64,000 nucleotides of DNA from VAZQ01 sp963763365 (GTDB taxonomy: Bacteria > Pseudomonadota > Alphaproteobacteria > Rhizobiales > Xanthobacteraceae). The DNA lies in the NCBI GenBank assembly GCA_963763365.1, contig CAVXOE010000015.1, positions 1 through 64,000 on the forward strand. Direction: 5' to 3'. Of this stretch, positions 34,287-43,154 are shown one piece after another; position 1 is the first letter of the stretch; each line of letters begins with the position of its first letter. The notes beneath the pieces are model-generated. The model made no database searches. It was not told where the DNA came from and saw nothing but the letters and a program-made list of their open reading frames with translations. The translations under genes were made by a program, and so were the position numbers.

Positions 34287-34940
34287 TCATTGGTAACCGA
34301 CCATGTCCATGCTGGTCAGCGTCACCTGATTGCTGATCCGCGCGGCGGTGGCGAGGTGCCAGGCGGTATAGAGTTCGGGAAAGAGATCGTCCGACGACAT
34401 GCCGTCGACCGGCACTACGACCTTGAAGCCGCGCAGCGCCGCGGCGCCTGCGGTATGCAAGACCGACGTCTGCGCCTGCGTGCCGATCGCGATCACCGTC
34501 TTGATGCCCTTGTCCTTGAGGGTCTTCTCCAGATCGCTGTTGATGAACTTGTCGGGACCGAGCGGCGGCAGCACCGGTTCGCCGGCCGCGGGCACCACCT
34601 CCTTCAGGATATCGGCCGCGGTCGAGCCCGGCACCGCGACGCTGTAGATCACGAACACGCCCTTGGCGCGCGCATCCGCGATCAGTTTGCTCACCTTCGC
34701 CACCGAGTTCGCGCAACGCAGCCGGCGCTGCGGCGTGCAGGTTTGCGTGGTGAAATCCATCACCAGCAGCGCGGTCTCCTTGCCGTCGAGCTTGACCGGC
34801 TTGAGCTGCGGCGGCGGAGGAAACTTGGCCGCTCCCCACTCGTCCACGATGGTCTGCGCCCGTGCCGGCGGCTGCGAAAGAAGGACGACGCCCCCACCGG
34901 ACACGAGCAACAGGAGAGCCAGTAGCTGGATGCTTCGCAT
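34287..34940 (-). CDS. Exported isochorismatase-fold protein with Ser in place of catalytic Cys
   Basis: This is a 217-residue protein. Start 34940 follows GGAGGAAATC and gives a clear signal peptide (MRSIQLLALLLLVSGGG, cleavage near PARAQ), so it is periplasmic. The isochorismatase fold is visible: ETALLVMDFTTQTC, DARAKGVFVIYSVAVPG, DKGIKTVIAIGTQAQ and RGFKVVVPVDGMSSDD. In the motif GxxTxxC the cysteine position is Ser (GTQAQTSVLHTAGAAA). Either the protein uses another residue or it has lost classical cysteine hydrolase activity and serves as a binding protein. It precedes the VOC gene on the same strand. Confidence 0.8.
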   Translation of the reverse strand: MRSIQLLALLLLVSGGGVVLLSQPPARAQTIVDEWGAAKFPPPPQLKPVKLDGKETALLVMDFTTQTCTPQRRLRCANSVAKVSKLIADARAKGVFVIYSVAVPGSTAADILKEVVPAAGEPVLPPLGPDKFINSDLEKTLKDKGIKTVIAIGTQAQTSVLHTAGAAALRGFKVVVPVDGMSSDDLFPELYTAWHLATAARISNQVTLTSMDMVGYQ

Positions 34941-35092
34941 GATTTCCTCCATGATCTTGTTCTGACCGCACCATATCGCGGTTACGCGGGCACGTGCAGC
35001 GCCCGGCTCAGAGCTTTCCGGTCGGTTGCAACTTCCGCTTCAGACACGCGGACCGCCGCTATGGCGCCCCATTCCGATCCTTGGATAACCGG

Positions 35093-35917
35093 ATGGGTGG
35101 GGTGTTTGTCCTTCTGGTCGCGGGGGTGATCGCGGCGGCGATTGGCCAGGTCCGCGCCGAGCCCGTGGCGTCCGCGACGGCTTGCCGGTTCGAGTCCGTG
35201 GGTACCGGCGTCGTCCGCGATGTGACCGACGGTCGGACGATCTTGCTCGCCGACGGCCGCGAGGTCCGGCTTGACGCCATCGAGGTTCCCCATCCGCCGG
35301 CCGCCGGAGAGACCGGCCCGGGCGGGGCTGCAGGCCTCGCGGCGCGGGCGGCGCTCGTTTCCCTTCTGGCCGGACAAACCATCGAATTGCGCCAGCGTGG
35401 CGCGGCCGCGACCGACCGCTACGGCCGGATTCTCGCCTATGCCTACGTCGCCGGCGGCCCGGACCGGTCGGTGGCCCACGAAATGCTCAACCGGGGCTTT
35501 GCCCGGGTGGCCGCCCGCGTGGGTGACCGGGCCTGCGCGGCGGAGTTGTTCGGTCATGAACGCGTAGCCCGCGATGCCGGGCTTGGCCTATGGGCCGAAC
35601 CGTATTATTTCATTGCTGCGGCAGGCAGCGGGGCGGCGCTTCTGGCCGGGCGGGACCGTTTCACAGTGGCACAGGGCAAGGTGTTGTCGGTCCGCGAGAG
35701 CGGGGGCACAATATATGTGAATTTCGGCCGGCGCTGGTCGGAAGCCCTGACCGTTACGATCTTGAAACGCCAGGAGCGCATCTTTACGGCGGCGGGAATC
35801 GCACCGAAAGGACTGGAAAACCGCCACGTTCGGGTGCGTGGATGGGTCGAGGAGCGCAACGGGCCGCGGATCGAAGCCTCCAATCCGGAACAGCTCGAAA
35901 TCGTCGAACGGAACTGA
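35093..35917 (+). CDS. Thermonuclease-family (SNase-like) exported protein
   Basis: This is a 274-residue protein. Start MGGVFVLLVAGVIAAAIG at 35093 gives a signal peptide or anchor; the true start is uncertain because no strong ribosome site is seen. The SNase domain (about 35-150) has VTDGRTILLADGREVRLDAIEVP and ATDRYGRILAYAYV, corresponding to the calcium-binding and catalytic strand region. The catalytic Arg-Glu pair cannot be confirmed by eye. A second half (VLSVRESGGTIYVNFG, RHVRVRGWVEERNGPRIE) resembles an OB-like domain. It ends 12 nt before an M48 peptidase gene, so the two are probably co-transcribed. Confidence 0.8.
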   Translation: MGGVFVLLVAGVIAAAIGQVRAEPVASATACRFESVGTGVVRDVTDGRTILLADGREVRLDAIEVPHPPAAGETGPGGAAGLAARAALVSLLAGQTIELRQRGAAATDRYGRILAYAYVAGGPDRSVAHEMLNRGFARVAARVGDRACAAELFGHERVARDAGLGLWAEPYYFIAAAGSGAALLAGRDRFTVAQGKVLSVRESGGTIYVNFGRRWSEALTVTILKRQERIFTAAGIAPKGLENRHVRVRGWVEERNGPRIEASNPEQLEIVERN

Positions 35918-35929
35918 CAAAGCACGGGA

Positions 35930-37429
35930 ATGGCCGTTAACGGCACATCGACTAGACCGAAGGATCGTCCTTCAAGCCGAGGCATAACGCTCACCGGCCT
36001 CGTGGTCGCGACCCTGCTGCTGTCGGGCTGCAGCTCGGTCCTGCTTGGGCCCCTCCCGCAACCGCCGGCGATCAATTCGCCGCAGCAGGCGCGGCGGGAG
36101 CTGCCGGCAGCGTCGGCGCGCGAACATCAGCGCATCCTTGCGGCCTACAACGGCGTCTACAAAGACAAACGGCTCGAAGCGCTGCTCAGTGAGACGGTCG
36201 CCAAGCTCGTTGCGTCGTCCGAGCGGCCGGACATGAACTATGACGTCATCATTCTCAATTCGCCTTCGGTCAATGCCTTCGCGCTGCCGACCGGCCAGCT
36301 CTATGTCACGCGCGGGCTCATTGCGCTCGCCAACGATACGTCCGAGCTGGCCTCGGTGCTCGCCCACGAAATGTCGCATGTGATCGCGCAGCATGCCGAG
36401 ATGCGCGAGGAGAAGGTGCGCGAGGCCGCGCTGGTCGATCGCGTCGTCAACGACGTGCTGAGCGATCCCGAGACCGGCGCGCTGGCACTGGCGAAATCCA
36501 AGATCAAGCTCGCGAGCTTCTCGCGCGCGCAGGAGTTCGAGGCCGACGGCATCGGCGTCGGCATCGCGGCGCGCGCCGGGTTCGATCCTTACGGCGCGAC
36601 GCGCTTCCTGGCCTCGATGGGGCGCAATGCCGACATGAAAGCAAATCCCGGGCAGACGCGCATCGATCCGCGCTCGCCGGACTTCCTGTCGTCTCACCCC
36701 GCGACGCCGGAGCGGATCAAGAACGCGCAATCCAATGCCAAGCAATTCAACGTTTCAGGCGGCGGGGAGCGCGACCGGTCGAGCTATCTCGCCAGCATCG
36801 ACGGGATGGTGTACGGCGAAGACACCAGTGAAGGCTTTGTGCGCGGCCGGAAATTCCTGCACGCCAAGCTCGGCTTCGCCTTCACGGCGCCGGAGGGATT
36901 CGTTCTCGACAACACCGCGCAGGCCGTGCTCGGCGTGAAGGACGGCGGCGGTCAGGCCTTGCGGCTCGATGTCGTCGCGGTACCCGCCGAAATGAAGCTT
37001 GCGGACTATCTCACGTCCGGGTGGATCGAGAACATCGATTCCAAGAGCATCAACGAACTGACCATCAACGGCTTTCCGATGGCGACCGCGACCGCCAAGG
37101 GCGATCAATGGTCGTTCCGGCTTTATGCCGTGCGCTTCGGCAGCGAGGTCTATCGCTTCATCTTTGCCAGCAAGAAGATGACCGCCGACGTCGATCGCGT
37201 CTTTCGTGAATCGGTTTCAACCTTCCGCCGGATGACGCTGGCGGAGGGCCAGACGACCAAGCCCCTGCGCATCAAGGTCGTTACCGTCGCGGCGGACGAC
37301 ACGGTCGAGCGGATGGCGAGCCGCATGGCGGTCTCCGATCGCCAGGTCGAGCGCTTCCGCATCATCAACGGCCTGGCTCCCGGCCAATCGCTGACGCCGG
37401 GCGACAAGGTGAAGATCGCGGTGGAGTAG
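35930..37429 (+). CDS. M48 family metallopeptidase lipoprotein with LysM domain
   Basis: The 499-residue protein has a lipobox at about residue 34 (LLLSGCSS), so it is anchored at the envelope. The peptidase domain has the zinc motif HEMSH at 146-150 and the third ligand in the SRAQEFEADGIGVGIAARAG segment. The sequence LSSHPATPERIKNA ends the domain, as in BepA-type proteases. The C-terminus (about 445-499) reads as a LysM-like unit (DTVERMASRMAVSDRQVERFRIINGL... PGDKVKIAVE) that may bind peptidoglycan. It probably serves outer-membrane protein quality control. Confidence 0.92.
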   Translation: MAVNGTSTRPKDRPSSRGITLTGLVVATLLLSGCSSVLLGPLPQPPAINSPQQARRELPAASAREHQRILAAYNGVYKDKRLEALLSETVAKLVASSERPDMNYDVIILNSPSVNAFALPTGQLYVTRGLIALANDTSELASVLAHEMSHVIAQHAEMREEKVREAALVDRVVNDVLSDPETGALALAKSKIKLASFSRAQEFEADGIGVGIAARAGFDPYGATRFLASMGRNADMKANPGQTRIDPRSPDFLSSHPATPERIKNAQSNAKQFNVSGGGERDRSSYLASIDGMVYGEDTSEGFVRGRKFLHAKLGFAFTAPEGFVLDNTAQAVLGVKDGGGQALRLDVVAVPAEMKLADYLTSGWIENIDSKSINELTINGFPMATATAKGDQWSFRLYAVRFGSEVYRFIFASKKMTADVDRVFRESVSTFRRMTLAEGQTTKPLRIKVVTVAADDTVERMASRMAVSDRQVERFRIINGLAPGQSLTPGDKVKIAVE

Positions 37430-37528
37430 ACCGCGGGCGCCCTCACCTTACCCCTTCGCGAAAATCGAACGACATCATGCGCGTGAAAACGTGCTAATCC
37501 TCGCCGTCGCGACGATCGAGGAGGAACG

Positions 37529-38410
37529 ATGCATATCGGGTTTATCGGTCTCGGAGCCATGGGGATGGGCATCGTGCCCCGGCTCATGGCTGCGGGACAT
37601 ACCGTCACGGGCTTCAATCGCAGCAAGGATAAGGCGCAATCGCTGATCGCGTCCGGCATGCAATTCGCCGAGACGCCGCGCGACGCGGCGGCTATGTCGG
37701 ACATCGTGTTTTCGATCGTCACCGACGCGACGGCCGTGAGATCGGTGGCGCTCGGCGACGATGGCGTCATCGCCGGTCTCAAGCCCGGCGGCATCTATGT
37801 CGACATGAGCACGATTGCGCCCGACGCGAGCCGTGCGATCTCGGCGGAGTTTGCCAAGCGCGGCTTTACGATGCTCGACGCGCCGATCTCCGGCAGCCCG
37901 GTGACGCTGGCGGCGGGTAGTGCGTCGCTCATGGTGGGCGGCGACCGCGCGGCCTTCGAACGGGTCGAGCCGGTGCTGCGGGCAATCGGTCCGAAGGTGA
38001 CGTACATCGGCAGCAGCGGACTCGCGGTGCAGATGAAGATCGCCGTCAACCTCTTGCTGATGGTCGAGGTCATCGCATTCGGCGAAGCGATCGCGCTCGC
38101 TGAAAAAGGCGGCGTCAACCGCGAGATCGCGGTCGACGCGGTGCTCAAGAGCGTCGCAGCCTCGCCGGTGCTGGGCTATCGCGGCCCCTTCATCCTGGAA
38201 GGCAAGATGCCGGCGGTGCCGCTCGCCGACGTGACGTTGCAGCAGAAGGACATGCTGCTCGCGCTCGACCTCGGCCGCAAGCTCGGGAGCCCGGTGCCGC
38301 TCGCAGCCGCGGCGAACGAGATGATGAACGCCTGCCGCGGGCTCGGGATCGATCACCGCGATTTCGTCACCGCGCACGAAGTCTATCGGCGCCTCGGAGG
38401 ACAAGCATGA
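37529..38410 (+). CDS. 3-hydroxyisobutyrate dehydrogenase family oxidoreductase
   Basis: This is a 293-residue NAD(P)-dependent beta-hydroxyacid dehydrogenase. The nucleotide motif is MHIGFIGLGAMGMGI at the N-terminus, the substrate motif is DAPISGSPVTLAAGSASLMVGGD, and the catalytic Lys is in QMKIAVNLLL (about 170). It may be 3-hydroxyisobutyrate dehydrogenase or 2-hydroxy-3-oxopropionate (tartronate semialdehyde) reductase. It heads a five-gene run with a cupin, a hydratase and two Bug-type binding proteins. The cupin start overlaps its stop (ATGA). Confidence 0.9.
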   Translation: MHIGFIGLGAMGMGIVPRLMAAGHTVTGFNRSKDKAQSLIASGMQFAETPRDAAAMSDIVFSIVTDATAVRSVALGDDGVIAGLKPGGIYVDMSTIAPDASRAISAEFAKRGFTMLDAPISGSPVTLAAGSASLMVGGDRAAFERVEPVLRAIGPKVTYIGSSGLAVQMKIAVNLLLMVEVIAFGEAIALAEKGGVNREIAVDAVLKSVAASPVLGYRGPFILEGKMPAVPLADVTLQQKDMLLALDLGRKLGSPVPLAAAANEMMNACRGLGIDHRDFVTAHEVYRRLGGQA

Positions 38411-38895
38411 CGTCCAAAGCAGAAAAGATCGGCGCCGCCTTGGCGAAAGCCGTGAAGGCGACCACCGGCATCACCAGCGCCGCGCTCGGCAGCATGATGT
38501 ACCGCACCAACATTCGCGATGTGCCGAAGGTCGAAGGGCTCAAGCGCCAGGACGGCTGGATCGACATGCAGGTGCAGTTCCTGATCGACAAGAAATCGGC
38601 GGGCGCCGACCACGTCGTGGGCTGGACCGTGCTCAAGCCGGGCGCGAGCCACGAGCGCCACCTGCACCGGAACTGCGATGAGTTCTTCATCGTGCTGAAG
38701 GGCCAGGGCCACATCATCTCCGAGAAGGGGCTCGAACCGTCGGGCCAAGGCGACGTGGTCTATTCGCCGCGCGGTTGCTGGCACGGCTTCAACAACACAT
38801 CGAACGAGGATGTCGTGCTGGTGTGGGGCTGGATGGGCGCCGGCTCTATCGAGGACTCCGGGTACGAAGTCGATCCGGCAAGCCACAAGGAATAA
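38407..38895 (+). CDS. Cupin domain protein
   Basis: This is a 162-residue protein. The beta-barrel cupin core has metal-ligand motifs HERHLHRNCDEFFIVLKGQG (His, His, Glu) and PRGCWHGFNN (His), so it probably binds a divalent metal. It is coupled to the preceding dehydrogenase by an ATGA overlap and lies six bases before the hydratase gene. In such operons small cupins are often isomerases or dioxygenases of an oxo-acid pathway, but the reaction is unknown. Confidence 0.85.
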   Translation: MTSKAEKIGAALAKAVKATTGITSAALGSMMYRTNIRDVPKVEGLKRQDGWIDMQVQFLIDKKSAGADHVVGWTVLKPGASHERHLHRNCDEFFIVLKGQGHIISEKGLEPSGQGDVVYSPRGCWHGFNNTSNEDVVLVWGWMGAGSIEDSGYEVDPASHKE

Positions 38896-38901
38896 ACCGC
38901 G

Positions 38902-39606
38902 ATGCAGATGTGGGAGGACCCGCGCATCGTCGCCGGCATGGAGATGCAGGCCGAGATGCGGCAGAAGCGCCTTGCAAGCGGCGACCGGCTGATCGGCTGG
39001 AAGGTCGGCTTCGGCGCACCCGCCATGCTCGAGCGCCTGAAGATCGCCGGGCCCCTCATCGGCTTCCTCACCGAGACGGCGCGCATCCCATCCGGCGGCG
39101 AGGTTTCGTTCGCCGGTTGGACGAAGCCGGTGATCGAGCCGGAGATCGCCGTGCATATCGGCCGCGATGTCCCGCAAGGCGCAGATCGTGAGACCGCACG
39201 CGCCGCGATTGCCGGCATCTCGCCGGCGATCGAGGTGGTCGATTTCTACGAGCCGCCGGAGGATCCCGCGCGCATTCTCGGACACGACATCTATCAGCGC
39301 CATGTCGTGCTCGGCGCCTCCGTGCCGGCGCGATCAGGCAGCTCTGCGGATGGCCTCACCTGCCGCATCATCCGGCGCGGCACCGAGTCGGCACGCACGA
39401 CCGATCCGCAAGCCAATACGGGTGAATGGATCACGATCGTGCAGCACGTCGCCGACATGTTGGCCGCCTTCGGCGGAGGCCTGCGCGCCGGAGAGTTCAT
39501 CATTACCGGCTCCGTGGTGCCGCCGCTGACGATCGACCGCGACGAAGACGGCGTGGCATTCGAGGTCGATCCGATCGGCGGGGTCTCGGTTCGCTTCCGA
39601 TGGTAA
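38902..39606 (+). CDS. 2-keto-4-pentenoate hydratase / FAH-like protein
   Basis: The protein has 234 residues. GWKVGFG near 32-38, VIEPEIAVHIGRDV (metal-binding Glu pair), SPAIEVVDFY and the C-terminal IITGSVVPPLTID segment match the hydratase branch of the fumarylacetoacetate hydrolase superfamily (MhpD-like). Such enzymes add water to 2-oxo-4-enoates in the meta-cleavage of aromatics, or decarboxylate oxo-acids. Its place between a dehydrogenase, a cupin and organic-acid binding proteins supports a role in degrading an imported carboxylate. Confidence 0.85.
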   Translation: MQMWEDPRIVAGMEMQAEMRQKRLASGDRLIGWKVGFGAPAMLERLKIAGPLIGFLTETARIPSGGEVSFAGWTKPVIEPEIAVHIGRDVPQGADRETARAAIAGISPAIEVVDFYEPPEDPARILGHDIYQRHVVLGASVPARSGSSADGLTCRIIRRGTESARTTDPQANTGEWITIVQHVADMLAAFGGGLRAGEFIITGSVVPPLTIDRDEDGVAFEVDPIGGVSVRFRW

Positions 39607-39614
39607 GTGAATTC

Positions 39615-40619
39615 ATGGCGAACGGACAAAACAGCGTCATGCGTTCGACCGGTCGATTGGCCATTGTCCTGTTGGTGGTTGCTTCGATCGTACCGATCGC
39701 CGCGTCAACGGCGACGGCACAGACTTCACCGTCATCGTCCTGGCCACAGAAGATGGTGCGGCTCATCGTTCCGCTGCCGCCCGGCAGCGGCATGGACCTT
39801 TCGGCGCGGCTTTCGGCCGAGCGTCTGTCCGAGCGCTGGGGCCAGCCAGTGGTCGTGGAGAACCGTCAGGGCGCCGACGGCATTCCGGCCGTCACGGCGT
39901 TCCTCTCCGCGCGCGACAACCACACGTTCCTGTTTTCGTTCGCCGGCGTCGTGACGTTCAACCACTTGCTGCACGACAAGCTGCCCTACGATCCCAGCGA
40001 GCTCGTGCCGATCGTTCCGGTAATCGACAATTATCTCGGCGTTTCGGCAACCGCGCTATTGAAGGTCAATACGCTCGCCGAGCTCGTGCAGGCGGCAAAG
40101 ACGCGGCCGGGCGAGCTCAATTGGGCGGCAACGCCGGGCCTTCCGTACTACGTGCTGCTGGCGCTGCAGAAATACGCCAACATCAAGCTCGTGCAGGTGT
40201 CCTATCGCGACTTCGCGCCGGCCTACCAGGACCTGAACCAGGGGAGGCTGCACGTCGTCGGCACCGGTGTGCCGACCTTGGTGCCGCATCATCGTGCCGG
40301 CACCGCCAAGCTGCTGTTCGTCACCAACCGCGACCGTTCGCCACAGGCGCCGGATGTACCGACCGCGAGCGAGGCCGGCTATCCGGACCTGACCTTCGAG
40401 GGAACCTCCGGTATCTACGGCTGGCGCGACATGCCCGCGGACATCAAGCAACGCGTCGCGACGGATATGCGCGCCATCAGCGCCGATCCGGCGTTTCGCA
40501 ATCGCGTCGTCAGCGTCGGCACCGCGCCGCGCACCGGTACGCCGGAAGAGTTCGCCGCCGCGATCGCGGCACAGAGCAAGCAGATCGCCGCAATCCACGA
40601 AGCCGCACCGAAGCCTTGA
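39615..40619 (+). CDS. Bug family (TctC-type) substrate-binding protein
   Basis: This is a 334-residue periplasmic binding protein. The start at 39615 is eight bases after the hydratase stop; ATG 39639 is also possible. The signal peptide runs to about STATAQ. The family opening WPQKMVRLIVPLPPGSGMDLSARL, ENRQGADGIPAV and DVPTASEAGYPDLTFEGTSGIYGW are diagnostic. Such proteins capture carboxylates (citrate, tricarballylate, terephthalate and others) for a TctAB carrier, which is not encoded here. It is followed by a second member with similar length. Confidence 0.9.
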   Translation: MANGQNSVMRSTGRLAIVLLVVASIVPIAASTATAQTSPSSSWPQKMVRLIVPLPPGSGMDLSARLSAERLSERWGQPVVVENRQGADGIPAVTAFLSARDNHTFLFSFAGVVTFNHLLHDKLPYDPSELVPIVPVIDNYLGVSATALLKVNTLAELVQAAKTRPGELNWAATPGLPYYVLLALQKYANIKLVQVSYRDFAPAYQDLNQGRLHVVGTGVPTLVPHHRAGTAKLLFVTNRDRSPQAPDVPTASEAGYPDLTFEGTSGIYGWRDMPADIKQRVATDMRAISADPAFRNRVVSVGTAPRTGTPEEFAAAIAAQSKQIAAIHEAAPKP

Positions 40620-40688
40620 GGCGTTGTGCCCGGGCGGAGGACCGCCTAGTTTCCGCACATCCTTCCGGGTCTTGAGGATGCAATAGAC

Positions 40689-41681
40689 ATGACACGATTG
40701 CGTGCACTGCCCATCGTCGCGGGCCTCGCCGGCATCTGCGTTGCGCTCGCAGCGCTGGCGCAGGCACAGACGCCATCGACCTCGGTGCAGGCGTGGCCGC
40801 AGCGTCCGGTCAAGCTTGTCATTCCCTTTGGTCCGGGCGCGGGCGCCGATATCGGCGCGCGTCTCTTGCAGGAGAGGCTCTCCACCCGCTGGGGCAAGCC
40901 GGTGGTGATCGACAATCGCCCGGGTGGCGACAGCATCATTGCGATCCAGGCGGTCTTGTCCGCCGAGGACGATCACACCTTCCTGTGGAGCCCGAGCGGC
41001 AGCTTCATCGTTCATCCGTTCCAGTACCAGAAGCTGCCGTACAATCCGGATGATATCCTGCCGATCGCCAGCTTCTCCTCCACCATCCTGTCACTCGCGG
41101 TGCCGGCGACGATGAACATCAACACGCTCGCCGATTTCGTGCAGCGTGCTCGCGCCGAGCCCGGCAAATTCAATGCGGCGGCGGTGCCGGGCATCACCGA
41201 GCTTGCATTCGACTATCTTGCGAAGACCGAAGGGTTGAACTTTACGAAGGTGCCGTATCGCGACATCGTTCAGGCGGTCAACGATCTCGCCGAGGGACGG
41301 CTGCAGGTTTATTCGTCATCGTATGCGATCCAACGGCCGCAGCGCGAGGCCGCCCGGATCAAGGTCCTGGCGCAGATGGGGTCCAAGCGCGCACCCGGCC
41401 TGCCCGATATTCCGACCGCCGCCGAAGCGGGTTTCCCGGCGCTCGAAATGGAAGGCCTGGTCGGCTTGTTCGGCAGCAAGGCGGTCTCGCCCGCGTTGCG
41501 CGATAAGATCGGCGCGGACATCGTCGCCGCCGCGGACGATAAGGACATCGATGCCAAGCTCACCGCCACGGCTCAGACGCCGACGCGCGGCGGGGCGAAG
41601 GAATTCACCGAAACCATCGCACGCCAACGCGCGCACATTGCGGCTATTGCCAAGGCGCTCGGTCTTCAGCCGACGCGCTGA
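40689..41681 (+). CDS. Bug family (TctC-type) substrate-binding protein
   Basis: This 330-residue binding protein has a signal peptide (about 1-26, ending ALAQAQ). Motifs are WPQRPVKLVIPFGPGAGADIGAR, IDNRPGGDSIIA and LPDIPTAAEAGFPALEMEGLVGLFG. It is similar throughout to the preceding Bug gene (for example QERLSTRWGKPVVIDNR against AERLSERWGQPVVVENR), so the pair probably arose by tandem duplication. It is the last gene of the five-gene operon. No membrane components are near. Confidence 0.9.
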   Translation: MTRLRALPIVAGLAGICVALAALAQAQTPSTSVQAWPQRPVKLVIPFGPGAGADIGARLLQERLSTRWGKPVVIDNRPGGDSIIAIQAVLSAEDDHTFLWSPSGSFIVHPFQYQKLPYNPDDILPIASFSSTILSLAVPATMNINTLADFVQRARAEPGKFNAAAVPGITELAFDYLAKTEGLNFTKVPYRDIVQAVNDLAEGRLQVYSSSYAIQRPQREAARIKVLAQMGSKRAPGLPDIPTAAEAGFPALEMEGLVGLFGSKAVSPALRDKIGADIVAAADDKDIDAKLTATAQTPTRGGAKEFTETIARQRAHIAAIAKALGLQPTR

Positions 41682-41723
41682 CACAGTTCGCGTCAGCCGC
41701 GCCGGCGATCGTTGCCGCCGCCG

Positions 41724-42863
41724 TTATGGCGTCAGGTCCTTCACGGTCTGTTTCTGATCGAGATCGATCATCTTGATCGCCTCGGCATTGAGGTCGGTCT
41801 TGCTGAGGTCGACCATGCGCAGGTCGGCATTGCCGTAGGTCTTGATGTAATAACGCAGGTTCTTGAGATCGGAGACCGAGATCCACTCGGTGGTCTCGAA
41901 GCCGTCGACGCCGCCTCCTTCGCCACCGCCCTTGGCGGAGGTTCCGATGGAGCCGGGCGGCAGATCGAAGTTGTTCATCAGGTGGAAGGCGAGGCCGACC
42001 GTCTCGTTCGACGTATCGAGCTTCGGCGCATTGGCCTGCGCGAAATAGGCGCGTACGAACCGCGCGGTGGCAAGGAAGCCGCCCGGCAGACCGTTCATGC
42101 CGTCGCCGGAGCTCGCCGCCGCCAGCTCGGTATTGCCGACCTTGAGGGGCGGCAGCACCGCGGCGGTGACGTACTGATACTGCGACAGGTTCTGCAGGTG
42201 GAACGGAAACGACGGCGAGTTGGTCATCACGTGCGTCGGGTTGTCGTAGATGTGCAGCGTTCCGCCGTCGGTGTATTCGATCGCGATGCTCTTGCCGCTG
42301 GCGTCATGAATCGAGAAGTGAGCAGGCGGCACCATGTTGTTGAACTGCGGAAGCTTGACGCCGGAGACGAAGATTTTCGGCACGCCGGCCTTCACTTCAT
42401 CGACGGTGGCAAAATTGGTGAGGATGTAGGTGAGCAGTTCGAACGACGCGAGCGATTGCTTCTCCTTGCCCGCCGGAACGGTCTGAAACTCGGCGAGACC
42501 CGGAAAATTGAACAGCCCGCCGGCGAGCCCCTTCTCGTTGAAGCCATCGAGAATGACCGGCAGGCCGAGCGCGTTGGCGCCGGTGGCGGCGTATTTCACG
42601 GTCCACGTCATGCCGCCCTGCCCGACCACGCCCTGCGGGCCGGTGCCGGTGTAAGCAAGCTTGCGCGGAATGACGACGAGCTGCGACTTGAGATCGAGCC
42701 CGAATTCAAGCGTGCGGCCGTAGACAAAACCGCCGTCCTTCGCAGGCAGCAGCATCGAAGTGCAGGCCTGCGCGCCGGCGACCGGAGTCAGCAGAAGCGA
42801 CCCGGAGAGGACGGTCGAGAGCCCGAGGCGGGCGAGACGGGATGACACGAGACCTTTCGACAT
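41724..42863 (-). CDS. Exported linear amide C-N hydrolase (choloylglycine hydrolase family)
   Basis: This is a 379-residue Ntn-type amidase. The start at 42863 gives a signal peptide, and cleavage at AQA-Cys34 exposes the nucleophilic cysteine (ACTSMLLPAKDGGFVYGRTLEFG, with the conserved Arg in GRTLEFG). DGFNEKGLAGGLF and NNFDLPPGSIGT carry further family residues. Relatives hydrolyse bile-salt amides, penicillin V or N-acyl homoserine lactones; in soil bacteria quorum-signal or antibiotic cleavage is a common guess. It is transcribed alone, tail to tail with the Bug gene. Confidence 0.9.
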   Translation of the reverse strand: MSKGLVSSRLARLGLSTVLSGSLLLTPVAGAQACTSMLLPAKDGGFVYGRTLEFGLDLKSQLVVIPRKLAYTGTGPQGVVGQGGMTWTVKYAATGANALGLPVILDGFNEKGLAGGLFNFPGLAEFQTVPAGKEKQSLASFELLTYILTNFATVDEVKAGVPKIFVSGVKLPQFNNMVPPAHFSIHDASGKSIAIEYTDGGTLHIYDNPTHVMTNSPSFPFHLQNLSQYQYVTAAVLPPLKVGNTELAAASSGDGMNGLPGGFLATARFVRAYFAQANAPKLDTSNETVGLAFHLMNNFDLPPGSIGTSAKGGGEGGGVDGFETTEWISVSDLKNLRYYIKTYGNADLRMVDLSKTDLNAEAIKMIDLDQKQTVKDLTP

Positions 42864-43154
42864 GATTGGTACCCTGCACAATGCGCTATGGATTGAGGTG
42901 ACGGACGGGACACGCGGGTTGCGCGGTCATTCGTTGGGCAGGAATGTCGCAGACCGGCATCTACGTCACGTAAAGATTTCACGCGATTGCGACCGCCCGC
43001 ATTTATTTTTCGTTGAGCATCTGTTCGGAGTCGCTTCAACCTCGAGAATTCCACCGCCCCTGATGGAACCCCGCCGCAACGGCCCTGGTGCAATCGGGCG
43101 CTTCGCGTATGCTGCCACTCCCCGCAGCCGGTCCTGCAGCAGGAAATTCGAGTG

